A DNA stretch of 8,726 bases, taken from assembly GCA_015487435.1 (NCBI GenBank), contig WFPU01000055.1, positions 1 through 8,726 on the forward strand, read 5' to 3'. Shown here in pieces: positions 6,837-8,726 of the stretch. The translations under genes and the position numbers were made by a program. This DNA comes from Sulfurimonas sp. (GTDB lineage: Bacteria > Campylobacterota > Campylobacteria > Campylobacterales > Sulfurimonadaceae). Each line of letters begins with the position of its first letter. Positions within the stretch are counted from its first letter, which is position 1. The notes under the pieces were generated by a model. It ran no database searches. It saw nothing but the letters and a program-made list of their open reading frames with translations, and was not told the DNA's origin.

Positions 6837-6910
6837 ACCATATAAATAATAAAAATTATCCTTAACTTTAAAAACTAAACCTTAAATTTCTTTCTTAAAA
6901 ACATCAAACT

Positions 6911-6919
6911 TGCTATAAT
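6911..6919 (+). promoter_or_regulatory. Extended -10 promoter of leuA
   Basis: TGCTATAAT is a perfect extended -10 motif (TG, one base, TATAAT), placing the start near 6926 and giving leuA a leader of about 56 bases. The -35 position (TTTCTT) is poor, which an extended -10 can tolerate. It shows that leuA does not depend on glnA transcription. Confidence 0.65.
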
Positions 6920-6927
6920 TGCACCCG

Positions 6928-6957
6928 TTAATAACAAATGTAAGAGTGCGTTATTAA
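6928..6957 (+). promoter_or_regulatory. Inverted repeat in the leuA leader
   Basis: TTAATAAC (6928-6935) and GTTATTAA (6950-6957) are perfect complements around a 14-base loop. They begin at the predicted transcription start and end 24 bases before the ATG. It could be an operator or a 5' mRNA stem. There is no leucine-codon leader peptide and no T-box, so classic attenuation is not supported. Confidence 0.45.
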
Positions 6958-6981
6958 AATTCAAGTTTAAAAGGATTCACA

Positions 6982-8643
6982 ATGAATCATATACCAAAGG
7001 GCAAGTATCGTCCCTATCCAAAAATAGATTTGCCAGATCGCACTTGGCCAAATAATACTATAACAAAAGCTCCCAAATGGTGTAGTGTAGATTTACGTGA
7101 TGGTAATCAAGCACTTATAAACCCTATGAATATGGAGAAAAAACTTGAACTTTTCGCACTCTTATTAAAAATTGGATTTAAAGAAATAGAAGTTGGATTT
7201 CCATCAGCTTCCAAAGTTGAATTTGACTTTTTACGCCGTTTGGTCGATGACAACTTAATACCAGACGATGTAACTGTACAAGTCTTAGTGCAAGCTCGTG
7301 AGCATCTTATAAAAAGAACATTTGAAGCACTTGAGGGTGTAAAAAAGGCAACTGTTCATCTTTATAATTCAACTTCTGTTGCACAAAGAAAAATAGTCTT
7401 TTCAAAAACTAAAGAGGAGATAATTGCACTTGCTTTAGAGGGAGTTCAATTAGTTAAGAAGTATGAAAAAGAGTTTGATGGTAAAATATTTTTAGAGTAC
7501 TCACCTGAGAGTTTTACTGGAACTGAGTTAGAATTTTCTGCAAAGATTTCAAATGCAGTAACTTCTTGCTGGGGAATTAGTGATACTAGAAAAGTTATCA
7601 TAAATCTTCCTGCAACTGTAGAGATGTCTACACCAAATATTTATGCTGATCAAATTGAGTGGATGGCTAATAATTTAGATAATCGTAAAAATGTAATAAT
7701 TTCAACTCATACTCACAACGATAGAGGGACTTCTATTGCGGCAACTGAATTAGCACTTTTAGCAGGAGCTGATAGAGTGGAGGGTACACTACTTAGTAAT
7801 GGTGAACGTACTGGAAATGTAGATATAATTACTTTAGCACTAAATATGACAACCCAAGGAGTTAACTCTAATCTAAATTTTTCAGATATAAATGAAGTTT
7901 TAAATGTTGTTGAGAGATGTACAGAGATGGTTACGCATGCTCGCCACCCTTATGTTGGAGAGCTCGTATATACTGCATTTTCTGGCTCACATCAAGATGC
8001 TATAAACAAAGGTCTTCACTTTCAAAAAGACAAATATGATGAACTTTGGGAAGTTCCATACTTACCAATAGATCCACTTGATGTTGGTCGTACATATGAG
8101 AGTATCATACGAATAAACTCTCAATCTGGAAAAGGTGGGGTAGCCTATATACTTGAAGAAAACTTTGGTTTTATACTTCCAAAACCAATGCATCCAGAAG
8201 TTGGAAAACTTGTCCAAGCAAAAAGTGATGAAAAAGGTGTTGAATTAAGTGCTGATGAGATTTTAGAGGTATTTAAAGAGAACTATTTTAATATAAGTGA
8301 AAAACTAAGTTTAATTGATTTTATACTGAGTTCAAAAAATAGTATCTCAAAATGTAAACTAAAATACACTTATAATTCAAAAGAGATTACAAGTGAGGGG
8401 GAAGGGAATGGTCCAATTGATGCCTGTAAAAAAGCATTAAACAAAGATTTTCCTATGGATTTTGCTATAAAATCATACTCTGAACATTCATGTGGTGATA
8501 AAAGTAGTGCAAAAGCTGTGGCATATATTGAAATTAGTCACGATAATAAATCTACCTTTGGAGTGGGGACTGATAACGATATAGCTACAGCCTCAATCAA
8601 AGCACTTTTTTGTGCTTTAAACAGAAGCTATTTAAAACAATAA
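6982..8643 (+). CDS. leuA: 2-isopropylmalate synthase, long (LeuA2-like) form
   Basis: It condenses acetyl-CoA with 2-ketoisovalerate to 2-isopropylmalate, the first committed step of leucine synthesis. Its 553 residues, and the N-terminal run KYRPYPKIDLPDRTWP before the barrel, match the long LeuA2 form found in Actinobacteria, some Proteobacteria and fungi rather than the 520-residue E. coli form. The TIM barrel carries CSVDLRDGNQAL (34-45, catalytic Arg39 and metal-binding Asp40), THTHNDRG (242-249, metal ligands His243 and His245) and LLSNGERTGNVD (270-281). SGSHQDAINKG (334-344) and SGKGGVAY (382-389) follow. The C-terminal part, about 425-553, with GEGNGPIDA (473-481), is the LeuA dimer or allosteric domain that binds leucine in relatives, so feedback inhibition is likely. 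AAGGA at 6971-6975 supports ATG 6982. It has its own promoter. Citramalate synthase is a less likely alternative. Confidence 0.94.
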   Translation: MNHIPKGKYRPYPKIDLPDRTWPNNTITKAPKWCSVDLRDGNQALINPMNMEKKLELFALLLKIGFKEIEVGFPSASKVEFDFLRRLVDDNLIPDDVTVQVLVQAREHLIKRTFEALEGVKKATVHLYNSTSVAQRKIVFSKTKEEIIALALEGVQLVKKYEKEFDGKIFLEYSPESFTGTELEFSAKISNAVTSCWGISDTRKVIINLPATVEMSTPNIYADQIEWMANNLDNRKNVIISTHTHNDRGTSIAATELALLAGADRVEGTLLSNGERTGNVDIITLALNMTTQGVNSNLNFSDINEVLNVVERCTEMVTHARHPYVGELVYTAFSGSHQDAINKGLHFQKDKYDELWEVPYLPIDPLDVGRTYESIIRINSQSGKGGVAYILEENFGFILPKPMHPEVGKLVQAKSDEKGVELSADEILEVFKENYFNISEKLSLIDFILSSKNSISKCKLKYTYNSKEITSEGEGNGPIDACKKALNKDFPMDFAIKSYSEHSCGDKSSAKAVAYIEISHDNKSTFGVGTDNDIATASIKALFCALNRSYLKQ

Positions 8644-8726
8644 CTCTTCATCTGGCTTATTCTCATTCTCCACCCTTGGTGGTTTTGAGATTGGGCTAAA
8701 ATACTCTTTTTTATTTCCTATATTAA
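8632..8726 (-). CDS. C-terminal end of an unidentified convergent gene (partial)
   Basis: On the minus strand one frame stays open from the window edge to TAA at 8634-8632, while the other two minus frames are closed. The visible 30 residues start NIGNKKEYFSPISKPPRVEN and end ENKPDEELLF. The tail is hydrophilic, rich in Lys, Glu and Pro, like a disordered C-terminus. It would overlap the 3' end of leuA by 12 bases, tail to tail, like the symporter-purL pair. I do not recognise the family, and 30 codons is weak support; one plus-strand frame is also open here but has no start codon. Confidence 0.45.
   Translation of the reverse strand, partial: NIGNKKEYFSPISKPPRVENENKPDEELLF

Overview
The window looks like a chromosomal segment from a low-GC member of the Campylobacterota, probably close to Sulfurimonas. 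This is inferred from AT-rich coding and spacer DNA, AT-rich promoters with good -10 but poor -35 boxes, tRNA genes that encode their own CCA ends, and a type I-beta glutamine synthetase whose adenylylation tyrosine is phenylalanine, as reported for Helicobacter. No database search was possible, so the genus is a guess.

Layout. (1) 1-390: a decayed, internally deleted IS30-family insertion sequence, with premature stops, a frameshift and a possible pair of inverted repeats. (2) 445-1224, minus strand: five tRNA genes transcribed in the order Pro(TGG), His(GTG), Arg(TCG), Arg(TCT), Leu(TAG). They follow a textbook sigma70 promoter at 1267-1295. The spacers behind the two Arg genes are related and share small hairpins with compensating base changes. 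(3) 1373-2824, plus: a sodium/alanine-type (AGCS) symporter, divergent from the tRNA operon. (4) 2821-5040, minus: purL, for purine synthesis. Its stop codon shares four bases with the end of the symporter gene. (5) 5041-5378: a 338-base AT-rich divergent control region with inverted repeats just upstream of the glnA -10 box. (6) 5379-6809, plus: glnA. (7) 6982-8643, plus: a long-form leuA with its own promoter and a leader inverted repeat. (8) 8632-8726, minus: a likely C-terminal end of a convergent gene that runs off the window.

The protein genes are core metabolism: amino-acid uptake, ammonia assimilation, purine synthesis (PurL uses ammonia taken from glutamine, the product of GlnA) and leucine synthesis. 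They are mostly separate transcription units, not one operon. I found no defence system, CRISPR array, prophage or other clearly new multi-gene system. The less ordinary signals are the paired tRNA-spacer hairpins, the inverted repeats at the glnA promoter, the Tyr-to-Phe change in GlnA and the fossil insertion sequence.
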